Source: UBA2287 sp037442025 (GTDB lineage Bacteria > Bacteroidota > Bacteroidia > Bacteroidales > Tenuifilaceae). Taken from it: DNA of 64,000 nucleotides. Both the position numbers and the translations under genes were made by a program. Below the pieces are notes generated by a model. That model saw nothing but the letters and a program-made list of their open reading frames with translations. It did not search any database and had not been told where the DNA came from. The stretch is from positions 1 through 64,000 of the forward strand of contig JBBIRB010000003.1 of NCBI GenBank assembly GCA_037442025.1, read 5' to 3'. This document shows, one piece after another, positions 52,917-62,158 of the stretch. Position 1 is the first letter of the stretch. The number at the start of each line of letters is the position of its first letter.

Positions 52917-53624
52917 ATGAGATGTATAATAGTAGATGATGACGACCTGTCGAGACGCGTTGTTGAGGATTACGTTAATAGAACAGATTTTTTAATGCTC
53001 GAGCAATCGTTTGCCGATCCTGTACAAGCTATAAATTACATACGACAGGGAAATGAGGTAAACCTAATTTTCCTCGATGTTGAAATGCCCGACATGACCG
53101 GCATGGAGTTTTTGAACTCTTTAGGGGCAGCTATTCCCGTAATTATTATCTCATCCAAAGAAAAGTATGCCCTCGAGGCATTCGAACATAGCGTAATCGA
53201 CTACCTGCTTAAGCCCATAAACTATGCCCGTTTCTTTAAGGCAGTTAATAAGTCGCTCGAGCGGTTCGATAAGAATAAAACCGTTACCGATGGTGAAAAG
53301 GAAATTTTTGTGAAAAAGAACAACTCCCTTGTTCGAGTTAAATACAACGATATTCTATTTGTTGAAGCACTTGAAAACTATGTAGTTGTTGTTACTACTA
53401 CCGATAAATTCACAATACATTTTACTATGAAATCTATTGAGCAGCAGCTCCCTTTGGCCCGTTTTAAAAGGGTACATAGGTCTTTCATAGTGAATATTGG
53501 GCAAATTTTTAGCATTGAGGATAATTCGGTAATTATTAAAATGGCCGATGGTAAAAAGATAATTCCCATTGGCAAATCGTACCGCGACAAATTGATGAGT
53601 GAAATTAATCTTATTAATAAATGA
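52917..53624 (+). CDS. LytTR-family response regulator
   Basis: A 235-residue regulator with an N-terminal receiver (acidic VDDDD, phospho-Asp54 in FLDVEMPDM, Ser in ISSKEKYA, Lys in LLKPIN) and a C-terminal LytTR DNA-binding domain (about 128-232; NIGQIFSIEDNSVIIKMADG, then KKIIPIGKSYRDKL). The cognate LytS-type kinase is not adjacent. Its stop overlaps the start of the aminotransferase gene (ATGA at 53621-53624), so the two are translationally coupled, an unusual pairing of a regulator and a PLP enzyme. Confidence 0.92.
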   Translation: MRCIIVDDDDLSRRVVEDYVNRTDFLMLEQSFADPVQAINYIRQGNEVNLIFLDVEMPDMTGMEFLNSLGAAIPVIIISSKEKYALEAFEHSVIDYLLKPINYARFFKAVNKSLERFDKNKTVTDGEKEIFVKKNNSLVRVKYNDILFVEALENYVVVVTTTDKFTIHFTMKSIEQQLPLARFKRVHRSFIVNIGQIFSIEDNSVIIKMADGKKIIPIGKSYRDKLMSEINLINK

Positions 53625-54808
53625 TAAACAGAAGGGAATTATTCCTAAAGTATTTAGCCCAAACATCCGATTCACCCCTTCGGCTCGAAATTGAAAAGGC
53701 AGAAGGGGTTTACCTTTTCGATGCTATGGGGAAACCTTATTTCGACTTGATTTCTGGCATTTCGGTCAGTAATATTGGGCATAACCACCCTGCAGTTGTT
53801 AGAGCAGTTTGTGAGCAAGCCTCTCGTTACATGCACCTTATGGTTTATGGCGAGTATATTCAGTCGCCTCAGGTAGAATTAGCTCAAAAAATAACAAACC
53901 TTTTACCCAGGGAACTGAATAGTGTGTACTTTGTGAACTCGGGTAGCGAAGCAGTTGAGGGGGCACTGAAGCTAGCAAAGCGCTTCACCGGACGTTATGA
54001 GGTGGTTGCATTCCGAAATGCATACCATGGTAGCACCCATGGCTCGCTCAGTCTCATGAGTTGCGAAGCGCAAAAGCAACCCTTTTATCCGTTATTGCCA
54101 ATGGTTCGTCATGTTGATTTCAACAGCATCGATGGGCTAGAGATAATAGGTTGCCATACTGCCTGTGTAATAATTGAACCAATTCAGGCAGAGGCAGGCA
54201 TTAGGTTGCCCACAACCGATTTCTTAGTAAAGTTAAGGCAGAAATGTACCAAGGAGGGTGCATTGCTAATTTTCGATGAGATTCAAACCGGTATGGGCCG
54301 TACTGGAAACCTATTTGCATTTCAGAAATATGGGGTTCAGCCAGATATTCTGCTTTTAGCAAAAGCCTTTGGTGGTGGCATGCCCTTGGGTGCTTTCATA
54401 TCTACAAAAGATATTATGCAGCACCTTAGCTATAATCCACCCCTAGGGCATATCACAACTTTTGGTGGGCACCCGGTTTCATGTGCTGCAGCAATAGCTT
54501 CATTAAACTTCATTTTGGAAAATAGGCTTGTCGAATCTGTAAAGGAAAAAGAAAAAATATTCGAACAGCTACTTTCGGGCCACAATGCTGTTAAAGAATT
54601 CAGATCGGCTGGCCTTCTTATTGCCATTGAATTGGGTGACTTCGAAAAGGTTCAGAAATGCATATCGTTCTGCCTGAAAGAGGGTATTATTACCGACTGG
54701 TTTTTATTCTGTAACACAGCCATTCGCATTGCCCCTCCTTTGACTATTTCACCTGATCAGATTCGTGATGTTTGTTCGATTCTTCTTCGGGCTTTCGATC
54801 GGCTTTAG
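53621..54808 (+). CDS. Class III PLP-dependent aminotransferase
   Basis: A 395-residue aminotransferase of the acetylornithine/ornithine type fold. SGSE (107-110) contacts the cofactor phosphate, DEIQTGMGRTG (219-229) carries the PLP-ring Asp, and the Schiff-base Lys is K248 in LLAKAFGGGMPLGAF. Substrate cannot be assigned: ArgD, GabT and RocD look alike at this level and no arginine or lysine genes are near. It is coupled to the LytTR regulator by a 4-bp overlap. Its 3' end lies antisense to the DUF6132 gene for 65 bp. Confidence 0.88.
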   Translation: MINRRELFLKYLAQTSDSPLRLEIEKAEGVYLFDAMGKPYFDLISGISVSNIGHNHPAVVRAVCEQASRYMHLMVYGEYIQSPQVELAQKITNLLPRELNSVYFVNSGSEAVEGALKLAKRFTGRYEVVAFRNAYHGSTHGSLSLMSCEAQKQPFYPLLPMVRHVDFNSIDGLEIIGCHTACVIIEPIQAEAGIRLPTTDFLVKLRQKCTKEGALLIFDEIQTGMGRTGNLFAFQKYGVQPDILLLAKAFGGGMPLGAFISTKDIMQHLSYNPPLGHITTFGGHPVSCAAAIASLNFILENRLVESVKEKEKIFEQLLSGHNAVKEFRSAGLLIAIELGDFEKVQKCISFCLKEGIITDWFLFCNTAIRIAPPLTISPDQIRDVCSILLRAFDRL

Positions 54809-55004
54809 GCCTTGTGTCTACAAGAAGTAGAAATCCAAGGGCAGCTCCAACTAGGCTGCTTCTTACAGGATCGGCCCACATGGGGCATGAATTCCCTCTG
54901 CACCCGATAAAATAGTAATATGCGTAACCCAATGCAGCTCCTGCAGCAACTCCTATTAACGTTCTAAGCGAAAATATTCGTCGAAAAATGTCGTTTAGTG
55001 TCAT
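54744..55004 (-). CDS. DUF6132-like small membrane protein
   Basis: An 86-residue protein with two membrane helices (about 15-33 and 48-63). GYAYYYFIGCRGNSCPMWADP joins them, split here as GYAYYYFIGCRG and NSCPMWADP; the two Cys and the Pro resemble the GCxxGTCP loop of DUF6132 proteins. The C-terminus is charged (PKADRKPEEESNKHHES). It overlaps the aminotransferase gene tail to tail by 65 bp. Function unknown; the Cys pair could bind metal or form a disulfide. Confidence 0.75.
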   Translation of the reverse strand: MTLNDIFRRIFSLRTLIGVAAGAALGYAYYYFIGCRGNSCPMWADPVRSSLVGAALGFLLLVDTRPKADRKPEEESNKHHESDQVK

Positions 55005-55019
55005 GGCTCAAAATTTGTC

Positions 55020-55027
55020 TATTTTTG
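55020..55027 (+). promoter_or_regulatory. Candidate -7 box for the secreted protein gene
   Basis: TATTTTTG fits TAnnTTTG and lies 29 bp before the ATG at 55057. A weak TTTA is at 54994-54997. Confidence 0.45.
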
Positions 55028-55056
55028 TTGTACTATAAAACGTTTATATCCCCATT

Positions 55057-55980
55057 ATGTTTAAACGAATTCTTTTTGTGGCTTTTTGCATTGTAATATG
55101 CTGGCCCAATTTGCTACAAGCTCAAAGTACATTGGCTCAGATTGAAGAATCGATGGCGGTAACGATCGATTCAATTGTTCGAGCGCAATCGGTAACCGAA
55201 AAAAATCGTTTGAACAGCCAATTTGTCGATCAGTTCGAATATGCATTGAGATTGGATGGTGCTTTCGAGTATCCTTTTTCTAGTTTGAAAAATATTGGTT
55301 CGCTGGTGTCGGCCGATAGGCTAGTGAGAATTTTTACATGGAATATTCCCCAAAACGGAGGCACCCAACGATACTTCGGTTTTCTTGTTGTAAAAGGGCC
55401 CAATGGAGTTTTAAACCATAGGCTAATCGATTCGAGGGATGCGATTTTGAATCCACAAATGGAAGTAATGACTCCCTTTAAATGGTACGGTGCTTTATAC
55501 TACCAAATACAACAAGAAATTGTTGGGTCAAGAACCCTCTATTTGCTTCTGGGGGTCGATATGAATAACACTTTCTCAACCCGTAGGGTTATTGAAGTGC
55601 TCTGGTTCAATAACCAGGGTGAACCCCAATTGGGGGCACCGGCATTCAGGGTGAAGAACAGTATCCTAAACCGAATTATTTTTGAGTATTCGGCACGCAC
55701 AACAATGATGCTGCGTTACTCTTCGGAACATGGAATGATCGTTTTCGATCACCTTTCACCACTACGTTCCGACATGGTTGGGAATTATCAGTTCTACGGG
55801 CCCGATTTCAGTTACGATGGATTTAAATTTGAAAATGGCATATGGGTTTATGTTGCCGATATTGACCTGCGAAACATGCAGCAGGAAAAGCCTAAAGCAC
55901 CCATAGTACCGCCCGAAAAGAACCCTGAACCTGGGTTCCTATACAAGCCTAATATTATTAGTCCTGAAAAAAACCGATAG
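55057..55980 (+). CDS. Secreted protein of unknown function
   Basis: A 307-residue exported protein. The signal peptide (1-22, cleaved after LLQA-Q) is followed by a helical segment (23-60) and a beta-rich domain (about 75-275) with FTWNIPQNGGTQRYFGF and WYGALYYQIQQE. The tail is proline-rich (PKAPIVPPEKNPEPGF). I know uncharacterised Bacteroidota proteins of this form but no function. No lipobox, so it is periplasmic or surface-associated. It meets the SpoIID gene tail to tail with a 6-bp gap. Confidence 0.75.
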   Translation: MFKRILFVAFCIVICWPNLLQAQSTLAQIEESMAVTIDSIVRAQSVTEKNRLNSQFVDQFEYALRLDGAFEYPFSSLKNIGSLVSADRLVRIFTWNIPQNGGTQRYFGFLVVKGPNGVLNHRLIDSRDAILNPQMEVMTPFKWYGALYYQIQQEIVGSRTLYLLLGVDMNNTFSTRRVIEVLWFNNQGEPQLGAPAFRVKNSILNRIIFEYSARTTMMLRYSSEHGMIVFDHLSPLRSDMVGNYQFYGPDFSYDGFKFENGIWVYVADIDLRNMQQEKPKAPIVPPEKNPEPGFLYKPNIISPEKNR

Positions 55981-55986
55981 GGTAGT

Positions 55987-57174
55987 TTACTCGTTAACGG
56001 GTATGTCGTCGTCGACGTGCTGGTTGGCATTTAGCGATGAGTATGGAACAATTTTTACATTGGTAAAATAGTGGTCAAGTATTTTTTCGTAGCTCATCCC
56101 CCTACGGGCCATTTGCATGGCTCCGTCCTGACACATGCCAATGCCATGGCCGTATCCTCGCCCACGAATACGAATATTTCCCGAAACCACATCGATTGAA
56201 AGAAATGCTGAACGTAATTTAAAGTGGTTCCTAATTTCGGTAAACGGAATAAGTTTGCCTCCAATACGATAGGCGTAATCGCGATTTTTTGAAGGTTGTG
56301 CCAATTTGTTGTCGGGTATGTTTTCTTCATCAATTCCTTTCAACTTTAGGAATTCTCTCCATTGTTCAATAGGAATTCGAAGCTCCCAGTTGGCACTATT
56401 TGAACTTCTGCAGTAACTGTCGGTAACGGAAATAAGGTAGTTTTTTGGGGTAAGCCAAACATCGCCGGCATTTGCGGTTTCACCGCCGCAGTTGGCGTGG
56501 AAAGCCCCCACAATTAAGTTACCATTTTCATCGATTACCACTTTGCCGGAAGTTTCCTGAGCAGCCTTTAGTATGATTGGGTTGCGCATCGATTTGCCTT
56601 TGTAAGCCTGGCAATGAACCTCGTCGCAAAGGTTGAAACCTTCGCCATTGTGACGCTCGAGGTGCCCCAGTGCATAGGTACGTGCCAGAAGCGCTTGCGC
56701 TTTGTAAAACTCCATTAACGCCGAGGGGCCTGCTTCTGCATCGACCACTCCAGCAACGTACTTATCGATATCAACCAGATTTACAACCATTAACCGGTCG
56801 AAGTCGGCATAAAACCCCAGGTTGTCATCGTAAATTCGGGCTGGTTGGGTTGGTGAAACGGGGTTCACTCTAACCATATCATTTTCAGTTTTACCAACCA
56901 GCGAAACCCTTTTCCATGTTCCTAGGTTGGACGACATATCGCGAACTTTTACCGAATCGCCCGATTTGGAAATGTATATAAGTTGATTGGGTCTTAGTAT
57001 AAATTCCTCATTTCCAGTAATTAGCGAATAGTTGCCCGATACGGGTGTTACAAGAACTGTTTGTAAGTTGAGCTCGTTGAATATGCTAATATTTACCTTT
57101 TGTGCAACCGAAAAATTTTGATTGAAAACTAAAAGGAGCCCTGCAAGGATTCTAATGGTAAAAGTAGTTCTCAT
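55987..57174 (-). CDS. SpoIID/LytB-domain protein
   Basis: A 395-residue exported protein (signal peptide 1-24) with a SpoIID/LytB domain. The catalytic-type Glu147 lies in VVDAEAGPSA, followed by KAQALLARTYAL. Cys183, His187 and Cys188 of LCDEVHCQAYKG and the late GRGYGHGIGMCQDGA are diagnostic. In spore formers SpoIID is a lytic transglycosylase that requires denuded glycan. In this non-sporulating group it probably remodels peptidoglycan. It overlaps lpxB by 4 bp (57171-57174) and is the last gene of surE-hyp-lpxB-spoIID. Confidence 0.9.
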   Translation of the reverse strand: MRTTFTIRILAGLLLVFNQNFSVAQKVNISIFNELNLQTVLVTPVSGNYSLITGNEEFILRPNQLIYISKSGDSVKVRDMSSNLGTWKRVSLVGKTENDMVRVNPVSPTQPARIYDDNLGFYADFDRLMVVNLVDIDKYVAGVVDAEAGPSALMEFYKAQALLARTYALGHLERHNGEGFNLCDEVHCQAYKGKSMRNPIILKAAQETSGKVVIDENGNLIVGAFHANCGGETANAGDVWLTPKNYLISVTDSYCRSSNSANWELRIPIEQWREFLKLKGIDEENIPDNKLAQPSKNRDYAYRIGGKLIPFTEIRNHFKLRSAFLSIDVVSGNIRIRGRGYGHGIGMCQDGAMQMARRGMSYEKILDHYFTNVKIVPYSSLNANQHVDDDIPVNE

Positions 57175-58298
57175 TTTTTGTCGTTAATATTATTTACTAT
57201 TCGTCTCCCAACCCTTTCCGAGGCACCCGAATTGCCTATTAACGCTTTTAGGTGTTTATACTCGGACAGTACATGTTGGTGTTTCGACTCCCCTGGTAGC
57301 AAATCTCGTACCTCTTCGAGAAGAGTTTTGTGCGTTAAGTCGTATTGAATCAGTTCGCGTACGCTTTCTCGACCTGTAATAAGGTTTACTAGCGAAATGT
57401 ACTTTACCTTCACTACCATCCATGCAATTAGCATCGATAAAAAACTGCCACGATAGCATACTACCTGAGGAATGTTAAGTAGGGCCGTTTCGAGAGTGGC
57501 AGTTCCCGATGTAACAATGGCAATAGTTGAATTACTTAGTAATTCATAGGTTTTTCCAAAAATAACCTTCACCTCGGTTCCTGCAATATGCTTTTGGTAA
57601 ACAGATGGCGATAACGAAGGGGCCCCTGCAATAATGAATTGAAATTGAGGGAAATGGTTTGCAATTGAAAGCATGTAGGGCAGGTTATGTTTAATTTCCT
57701 GTTTACGGCTGCCTGCCAAAAGGGCCACAATTGGCTTCTGTTGCAATAAATTTGTTTCAGCAAACTGTATTAGGCTTTTGCTCTGTTGTAGGTATGGTTC
57801 AATAGCGTCGAGAGTAGGGTTTCCTTCAAAAACCACATCGATTCCCTTCTTTTTAAAATAATCGATTTCAAAAGGGAAAATGACATATAGCTGATCAACA
57901 TACTTACGAATGGTTTCAATTCGACCCTCTTTCCAAGCCCAAACCTTAGGAGCAATGTAATAGAATACTTTTAAACCAATGCTCTTGCAGAATTTAGCAA
58001 TACGTAAATTGAAACCGGGGTAGTCGACCAGAATTACTACGTCGGGCTTATAGGCTAATATATCATTTTTGCAGTAGTCGAGGTTTTTTGAAATGGTTCG
58101 TAAATTTTGCAATACCTCAAGAAATCCCATAAAAGCCATACTGCGGTAGTGCAATGCTAATTCACCACCAACACTTTGCATTAAATCGCCACCAAAAAAA
58201 CGGAATTCAGCTTGGTTATCGTTAGCAAGTATTCCTTTCATAAGGTTGCTTGCGTGCAAATCTCCAGAAGCCTCGCCAGCTACAAGGTAGTATTTCAT
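57171..58298 (-). CDS. lpxB: Lipid-A-disaccharide synthase
   Basis: A 375-residue glycosyltransferase (GT19) that joins UDP-diacylglucosamine and lipid X to make the lipid A disaccharide, at the inner membrane. Diagnostic segments are YLVAGEASGDLHASNLM, VDYPGFNLRIAKF and YIAPKVWAWKEGRIETIRKY, the last near the active site, and EGNPTLDAI. Length is near E. coli LpxB (382). It overlaps the SpoIID-like gene by ATGA and follows the small membrane protein gene by 11 bp. Confidence 0.96.
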   Translation of the reverse strand: MKYYLVAGEASGDLHASNLMKGILANDNQAEFRFFGGDLMQSVGGELALHYRSMAFMGFLEVLQNLRTISKNLDYCKNDILAYKPDVVILVDYPGFNLRIAKFCKSIGLKVFYYIAPKVWAWKEGRIETIRKYVDQLYVIFPFEIDYFKKKGIDVVFEGNPTLDAIEPYLQQSKSLIQFAETNLLQQKPIVALLAGSRKQEIKHNLPYMLSIANHFPQFQFIIAGAPSLSPSVYQKHIAGTEVKVIFGKTYELLSNSTIAIVTSGTATLETALLNIPQVVCYRGSFLSMLIAWMVVKVKYISLVNLITGRESVRELIQYDLTHKTLLEEVRDLLPGESKHQHVLSEYKHLKALIGNSGASERVGRRIVNNINDKK

Positions 58299-58309
58299 GT
58301 TTTTTGGGG

Positions 58310-58618
58310 TTAAGCGGATAGTTTCAGTATGAAAACCACAATAGCTAGCAAAATAGTTGCCCCCAGAATTCCTTTCGACGTTTTGTACCTGTTGGTGTAT
58401 ATTGAAAGCATGAAAAATGCCAGATTGGGGATGGCTGAGAGGCTTATAATCTTTGGGGCTATGATGTAAACTAGCATATTGGAATACATTTCCTCGAGGT
58501 AGCCTTTAGGATAAACTGTATTAACAAAAATGATGAGGGTTATAAATGGCGCAACTATTCCAACGGTAGCACCCAACCATAGGTTGTCGAACTTTTTGCT
58601 AGAAATATCAGTACTCAT
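58310..58618 (-). CDS. Small three-helix membrane protein
   Basis: A 102-residue membrane protein with three hydrophobic helices (about 14-33, 47-69 and 82-100) and short polar loops. I recognise no named family. It lies between surE (14 bp) and lpxB (11 bp) in the same operon, a place where related Bacteroidota genomes, from memory, also have a short membrane protein. A link to lipid A or envelope assembly is inference from position alone. Confidence 0.72.
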   Translation of the reverse strand: MSTDISSKKFDNLWLGATVGIVAPFITLIIFVNTVYPKGYLEEMYSNMLVYIIAPKIISLSAIPNLAFFMLSIYTNRYKTSKGILGATILLAIVVFILKLSA

Positions 58619-58632
58619 AATAGTAGCAATAG

Positions 58633-59451
58633 TTATTTAGAAATTCTGTATGTGTTGCTATGAAGAGAAAACGACAGGGTATTTAACCGCTCCATCTCAG
58701 CATAACCGGTTAAATCGATAGAGATGGGAACAATTGAAATGTACCCGTTAGCCAATGCGTATTCATCGGTGTCAACGGCCAATGGCTCTTCGTTATGGAA
58801 GTAACCAGTTAGCCAGAAATATTCATGCCCCCTGGGGTCAACCCTTTTTTCAAACTCTTCGCGCCATGTTCCTTTGTTCTGTCTGCAAATACGAATTCCC
58901 CTAATTTCTGAGAGGGGTATAACAGGAAAATTTACGTTTAGACATATGCCATGCGAAAGCCCATTTTCGAGAATTTGGCTGGCAATTCTGCGTCCAAAAG
59001 GAATAGTTGCTGAGAAATCGGCATCGGAAGTGAAGTCGAGTAGGGAGAAGCCAATAGAGGGAATTCCATACAGGCAACCCTCAATGGCTGCGGCCATGGT
59101 TCCCGAGTATAATACGCTTACCGATGCGTTGGATCCATGGTTAATCCCCGAAACAATAAGAGCCGGTTTCGTTTCTAGAATTTGGCTCATGGCCAGTTTT
59201 ACACAGTCGACCGGCGTGCCATTGACCGAGTAAAAATCGATACCATCGGGGCGTTTATGCTTTCTAATTCTAAGCGGGGTTTTTATGGTAATAGCATGCG
59301 ACATGCCCGAATTACCCTCTTCGGGGGCAACTACTACTACTTTGCCCAGTGGTACTACCATTTCAATGAGAGCAGAAAGCCCTTTGGCGTGTATGCCGTC
59401 GTCGTTGGTTACCAGGATTAATGGGTTTAAAACATTTTTTTCTTCCTTCAT
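58633..59451 (-). CDS. surE: 5'/3'-nucleotidase SurE
   Basis: A 272-residue survival-protein nucleotidase from the ATG giving MKEEKNVLNPLILVTNDDG; an in-frame TTG far upstream is unlikely. The metal site is Asp17-Asp18 in VTNDDGIHAKG, with Ser in NSGMSHAIT and Asn in SGINHGSNAS. It dephosphorylates nucleoside monophosphates and is usual near lpxB in this group. It heads the operon with a -33/-7 promoter at 59473-59502. Confidence 0.95.
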   Translation of the reverse strand: MKEEKNVLNPLILVTNDDGIHAKGLSALIEMVVPLGKVVVVAPEEGNSGMSHAITIKTPLRIRKHKRPDGIDFYSVNGTPVDCVKLAMSQILETKPALIVSGINHGSNASVSVLYSGTMAAAIEGCLYGIPSIGFSLLDFTSDADFSATIPFGRRIASQILENGLSHGICLNVNFPVIPLSEIRGIRICRQNKGTWREEFEKRVDPRGHEYFWLTGYFHNEEPLAVDTDEYALANGYISIVPISIDLTGYAEMERLNTLSFSLHSNTYRISK

Positions 59452-59472
59452 AGTGTGTTCCGTTCTGATTTG

Positions 59473-59502
59473 CAAAGTTATTGAAATGATTAATAGTGCA
59501 AA
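59473..59502 (-). promoter_or_regulatory. Candidate promoter of the surE operon
   Basis: On the minus strand TTTG (59502-59499), an 18-bp spacer and TAACTTTG (59480-59473) match the Bacteroidota promoter, with a spacer one bp short of the usual 19. The leader would be about 15 nt. Confidence 0.65.
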
Positions 59503-59596
59503 CCCAATTATTGACAAAATGCTTCAATGCATTCGATTGGTTTCTTTATTAACAAGTATTTGTTCCGTTTGGCAATTTTTAGCGCATTATTTTAGC

Positions 59597-59604
59597 TAAC
59601 TTTG
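59597..59604 (+). promoter_or_regulatory. Candidate -7 box of pheT
   Basis: TAACTTTG fits TAnnTTTG, 83 bp upstream of the pheT ATG. A TTTG at 59568-59571 is 25 bp away, too long for the usual spacing. The same 8-mer serves the divergent surE operon. Confidence 0.45.
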
Positions 59605-59687
59605 TTACCCTCAAACGAACGAAATGGTTTTAAAGCATTTCTGTTCATATTATTTTGCTAACCCTTTGAAAAACATAATTTTATTAC

Positions 59688-62141
59688 ATGACTATATCGT
59701 ACAATTGGCTTAAGGAGTATATTAATATTAACCTTAGTCCCGAAGATGTTTCGAAAATTCTAACCTCTATTGGGTTGGAGGTTGAATCGGTTGAAATTAT
59801 TGAGCCGGTAAAAGGGGGGCTTAAGGGTGTTGTTGTTGGTCAGGTACTTACATGCCAAAAGCACCCCGATGCAGACAAACTCTCTTTAACAACCGTTGAT
59901 GTTGGACAGGAAAGTCCCTTGAGCATTGTATGTGGGGCGCCAAATGTGACAGCAGGGCAGAAAGTAGCCGTTGCTACCATAGGCTCTGTACTCTATTTTG
60001 GAGAGCAAGAAGTGGTTATTAAGAAAACGAAAATACGGGGCGAACTTTCCGAGGGAATGATTTGTGCCGAAGATGAATTGGGTTTAGGTACTTCGCACGA
60101 AGGTATTATGGTGCTCAATCCGAGTGCAGCCATTGGAACTCCTATTCGTGAATACTTCAAGTTAGAAGATGATTTCCGTTTCGAAATAGGGTTAACACCC
60201 AACCGCATCGATGCTGCATCGCACTTTGGCGTGGCTCGCGATTTGGCGGCCTACCTCAATCAGCAGCAGCAAATAAAAGCACAATTACCTTCGGTAATCG
60301 ATTTTAAAGTCGATAATAAAAATTTACATATTCCTGTTGATGTATTAAGTCCAGAGGCTTGTTCCCGTTATAGTGGGTTAACTATAACGAACGTAAAAGT
60401 TGGACCTTCGCCAGAATGGCTTCAGAAAAAGCTTCGTGCCATTGGCCTTAATCCCATAAATAACATTGTTGATATTACCAACTTCGTTCTGCATGAGGTT
60501 GGCCAGCCGCTCCATGCTTTCGATGCTGATGCTGTAGCTGGTAAAAGGGTGGTGGTGAAAACCCTGCCTGCTAATACACCTTTCGTAACGCTCGACGGTG
60601 TAGAGCGTATGCTCCATTCCGACGATTTAATGATTTGCAATGAAAAGGAGGGAATGTGCATTGCTGGAGTTTTTGGTGGAGCCAAATCGGGGGTTACTGA
60701 AACCACTTGCAATATTTTTCTCGAAAGTGCCTGTTTCAATCCCATTTCAATTCGAAAAACTGCCAAGAGGCATGGCTTAAGCACCGATGCGTCGTTTCGT
60801 TTCGAACGGGGCAGCGACCCCAACATAACCGTTTGGGCTTTAAAGCGAGCAGCAATGCTTATTAAGCAGATTGCCGGGGGCGAAATTTCATCAGAAATAG
60901 TAGATGTTTATCCCAATCCGATAGCCAATTTCAATGTCGATCTAAAGAAGTCAACAGTTGATAGGCTCATAGGTAAGCAAATATCAGTTGAAACCATTTC
61001 TAGAATTCTAAAGTCGCTCGATATTGAAGTGCTTTCGACCGACGATTCTCTTTTGCAACTATCAATACCCCCTTACCGAGTCGATGTGAAGCGCGAAGCC
61101 GATGTTGTTGAGGAAATACTCCGTATTTATGGCTACAACAACGTGGAAATACCCCAGCGGATTAGCATGTCGGTTAATCATACTCCACGTCCCGATCGGC
61201 ATGGAGTTATTGAATTAATATCTAATAGCCTTGCGGCTAATGGTTTTAGCGAAATAATGTGCAATTCGTTAACGCCATCGGCTTACTATGAAAAGCTCGA
61301 TACGTACCCTGCAAAACAATCGGTAATAATACTAAATGCATTAAGTTCCGATCTAAATGCCATGCGGCAAACCCTTCTTTTTGGGGGTCTTGAAACTATT
61401 GCCTACAATGCCAACAGACGTAATAGTAACCTTAAACTGTTTGAGTTTGGTAACTGTTATTGGCTAAATGGTAGCGAAAAATGGGCCGAAAAACCATTAC
61501 GTAAGTACGGTGAGGAGTATCGAATGGCCATTTGGCTTACAGGAGATGATATTTCTGAGAACTGGCTTCAAAAGTCGGCACCAGCCACCTTTTACCATTT
61601 AAAGGGATATGTTGATTTGGCTCTTTTAAAGCTAGGGCTTAGCAACCATCTGGTTGAAACCGACGAGGCACCTGCCGATATTTTTAGCTATGGAATTAAT
61701 CTCTCGGTTAACGGGAAACATTTAGGTAATTTCGGTTTGGTAAGTGAAAAACTTAGAAGGCAGTTCGATATTAAAAATGAAGTGTTTTTTGCCGAATTGC
61801 GGTGGGACGAACTCTTTAAATTAGCCCAAAAGCAACAGATTAAGTTTGTTGAAATTCCCCGTTTCCCCGAAGTACGTAGAGATTTAGCTCTTTTGATCGA
61901 TAAGAATGTTTCTTTCGGCGATATTAAAACAATAGCCGAAAAAGTAGAGAGCAAGTTAATAAAAGCCATTAACCTTTTCGATTACTATCAGGGTTCCAAA
62001 CTGGGTGAGAATAAAAAGTCATACGCCATCAGTTTCATTCTGCGCGACGATACCAAAACCCTTACCGATAAGGTAATTGACAAAGTTATGGATAGTTTAA
62101 TTGCAGCCTTTACTAAGGAATTGGGAGCACAACTTAGGTAA
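59688..62141 (+). CDS. pheT: Phenylalanyl-tRNA synthetase beta subunit
   Basis: An 817-residue beta subunit of the heterotetrameric PheRS. Order: N-terminal domain, EMAP/tRNA-binding OB domain (about 40-155; VVGQVLTCQKHPDADKLSL), B3/B4 editing domain (about 215-395; HEVGQPLHAFDAD), B5 domain (about 405-475), catalytic-like core (about 485-710) and C-terminal FDX-ACB anticodon domain (about 722-817; RFPEVRRDLALLID). Length is typical. pheS is not adjacent, so the alpha and beta genes are unlinked, as is common in Bacteroidota. A macrodomain gene follows 17 bp downstream. Confidence 0.97.
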   Translation: MTISYNWLKEYININLSPEDVSKILTSIGLEVESVEIIEPVKGGLKGVVVGQVLTCQKHPDADKLSLTTVDVGQESPLSIVCGAPNVTAGQKVAVATIGSVLYFGEQEVVIKKTKIRGELSEGMICAEDELGLGTSHEGIMVLNPSAAIGTPIREYFKLEDDFRFEIGLTPNRIDAASHFGVARDLAAYLNQQQQIKAQLPSVIDFKVDNKNLHIPVDVLSPEACSRYSGLTITNVKVGPSPEWLQKKLRAIGLNPINNIVDITNFVLHEVGQPLHAFDADAVAGKRVVVKTLPANTPFVTLDGVERMLHSDDLMICNEKEGMCIAGVFGGAKSGVTETTCNIFLESACFNPISIRKTAKRHGLSTDASFRFERGSDPNITVWALKRAAMLIKQIAGGEISSEIVDVYPNPIANFNVDLKKSTVDRLIGKQISVETISRILKSLDIEVLSTDDSLLQLSIPPYRVDVKREADVVEEILRIYGYNNVEIPQRISMSVNHTPRPDRHGVIELISNSLAANGFSEIMCNSLTPSAYYEKLDTYPAKQSVIILNALSSDLNAMRQTLLFGGLETIAYNANRRNSNLKLFEFGNCYWLNGSEKWAEKPLRKYGEEYRMAIWLTGDDISENWLQKSAPATFYHLKGYVDLALLKLGLSNHLVETDEAPADIFSYGINLSVNGKHLGNFGLVSEKLRRQFDIKNEVFFAELRWDELFKLAQKQQIKFVEIPRFPEVRRDLALLIDKNVSFGDIKTIAEKVESKLIKAINLFDYYQGSKLGENKKSYAISFILRDDTKTLTDKVIDKVMDSLIAAFTKELGAQLR

Positions 62142-62158
62142 ACTCATTCTTTAATGGT

